Shown piece after piece: positions 5,486-5,566 of a stretch of 5,566 nucleotides of DNA; the first letter of the stretch is position 1; the number at the start of each line of letters is the position of its first letter. Under the pieces are notes generated by a model. That model saw only the letters and a list, made by a program, of their open reading frames with translations, was not told where the DNA came from and did not search any database. Origin of the DNA: an uncultured Phascolarctobacterium sp. (lineage in GTDB: Bacteria; Bacillota; Negativicutes; Acidaminococcales; Acidaminococcaceae). Location: contig CALCUU010000050.1 in the NCBI GenBank assembly GCA_937906915.1, positions 1 to 5,566 on the forward strand. The letters run 5' to 3'. The position numbers were made by a program, and so were the translations under genes.

Positions 5486-5499
5486 AAAAACAGTATAAT
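5471..5499 (+). promoter_or_regulatory. Sigma-A-type promoter for the gene at 5533
   Basis: TTGATT (5471-5476, four of six bases matching TTGACA) is followed after exactly 17 bp by a perfect TATAAT (5494-5499). Transcription should start near 5506, giving a leader of about 27 bases that contains the ribosome binding site. This is the best promoter in the window. It stands directly behind the terminator of the previous unit, so the gene at 5533 is independently transcribed. Confidence 0.75.
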
Positions 5500-5532
5500 G
5501 AGGCAAAATGTGAAACACGGGAGGAAAGGGTT

Positions 5533-5566
5533 ATGAAAAAGTGGATGGTTTTTCTGCTGATGATCT
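5533..5566 (+). CDS. Start of an exported or membrane protein, cut by the window edge
   Basis: Only 11 codons are visible, reading MKKWMVFLLMI. The two lysines followed by a hydrophobic run look like the beginning of a signal peptide or membrane anchor. The start is well supported by GGGAGG (5519-5524) 8 bases upstream and by the promoter at 5471-5499. The function cannot be judged from this fragment. Confidence 0.65.
   Translation, partial: MKKWMVFLLMI

Overview
The window looks like chromosomal DNA of a low-to-moderate G+C Firmicute. The ribosome binding sites are strong AGGAGG types. The promoters and hairpin-plus-U terminators are of the usual bacterial sigma-A kind. The redox operon is typical of strict anaerobes. 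A periplasmic-type exported protein, a lipoprotein nuclease and a prohibitin-like protein would fit a Negativicutes-like (diderm Firmicute) host, but that placement is an inference and no marker gene in the window proves it.

Left edge (1-255): an AT-rich stretch holds the probable first 41 codons of a minus-strand membrane or exported protein, cut by the window edge. It is separated from the next operon by a hairpin terminator at 205-230.

Left and centre (256-3365, minus strand): a compact three-gene operon, read right to left. First comes a GlpA-like FAD dehydrogenase with a C-terminal BFD-type [2Fe-2S] domain (1905-3365). Next is a FAD/NAD(P) pyridine-nucleotide oxidoreductase (634-1902), then a small DUF1667 protein with four Fe-S-type cysteines (256-618). 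The gaps are 2 and 15 bases. The set probably forms one flavin/iron-sulfur dehydrogenase complex. Glycerol 3-phosphate is the best-guess substrate, but no glpK, glpF or other pathway gene is visible to prove it. Codon choice is strongly biased, leaving very long in-register antisense frames open, which suggests high expression.

Divergent intergenic region (3366-3522): back-to-back promoters are visible, an extended -10 for the redox operon and a perfect TATAAT for the rightward genes. Beside the rightward start lie a perfect DnaA box (TTATCCACA), two near-match boxes and an 11-bp-arm palindrome that ends at the Shine-Dalgarno sequence.

Right half (3523-5431, plus strand): three co-directional genes with gaps of 34 and 39 bases. 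They encode an unrecognised exported protein with a Gly/Ile-rich tail, a lipoprotein thermonuclease with the full catalytic set, and a membrane-anchored SPFH/prohibitin-family protein. All three products point to the cell envelope. A near-perfect intrinsic terminator at 5400-5431 closes the unit.

Right edge (5432-5566): a well-formed promoter (TTGATT, 17 bp, TATAAT) with 7-bp direct repeats around its -35 box drives a new gene starting at 5533, of which only 11 codons (signal-peptide-like) are in the window.

No tRNA, rRNA, insertion sequence, CRISPR array or prophage gene was seen. Most of the window reads as ordinary core or housekeeping DNA. The least explained items are the DnaA-box cluster/palindrome, the Gly/Ile-tailed exported protein and the role of DUF1667 in the redox complex.
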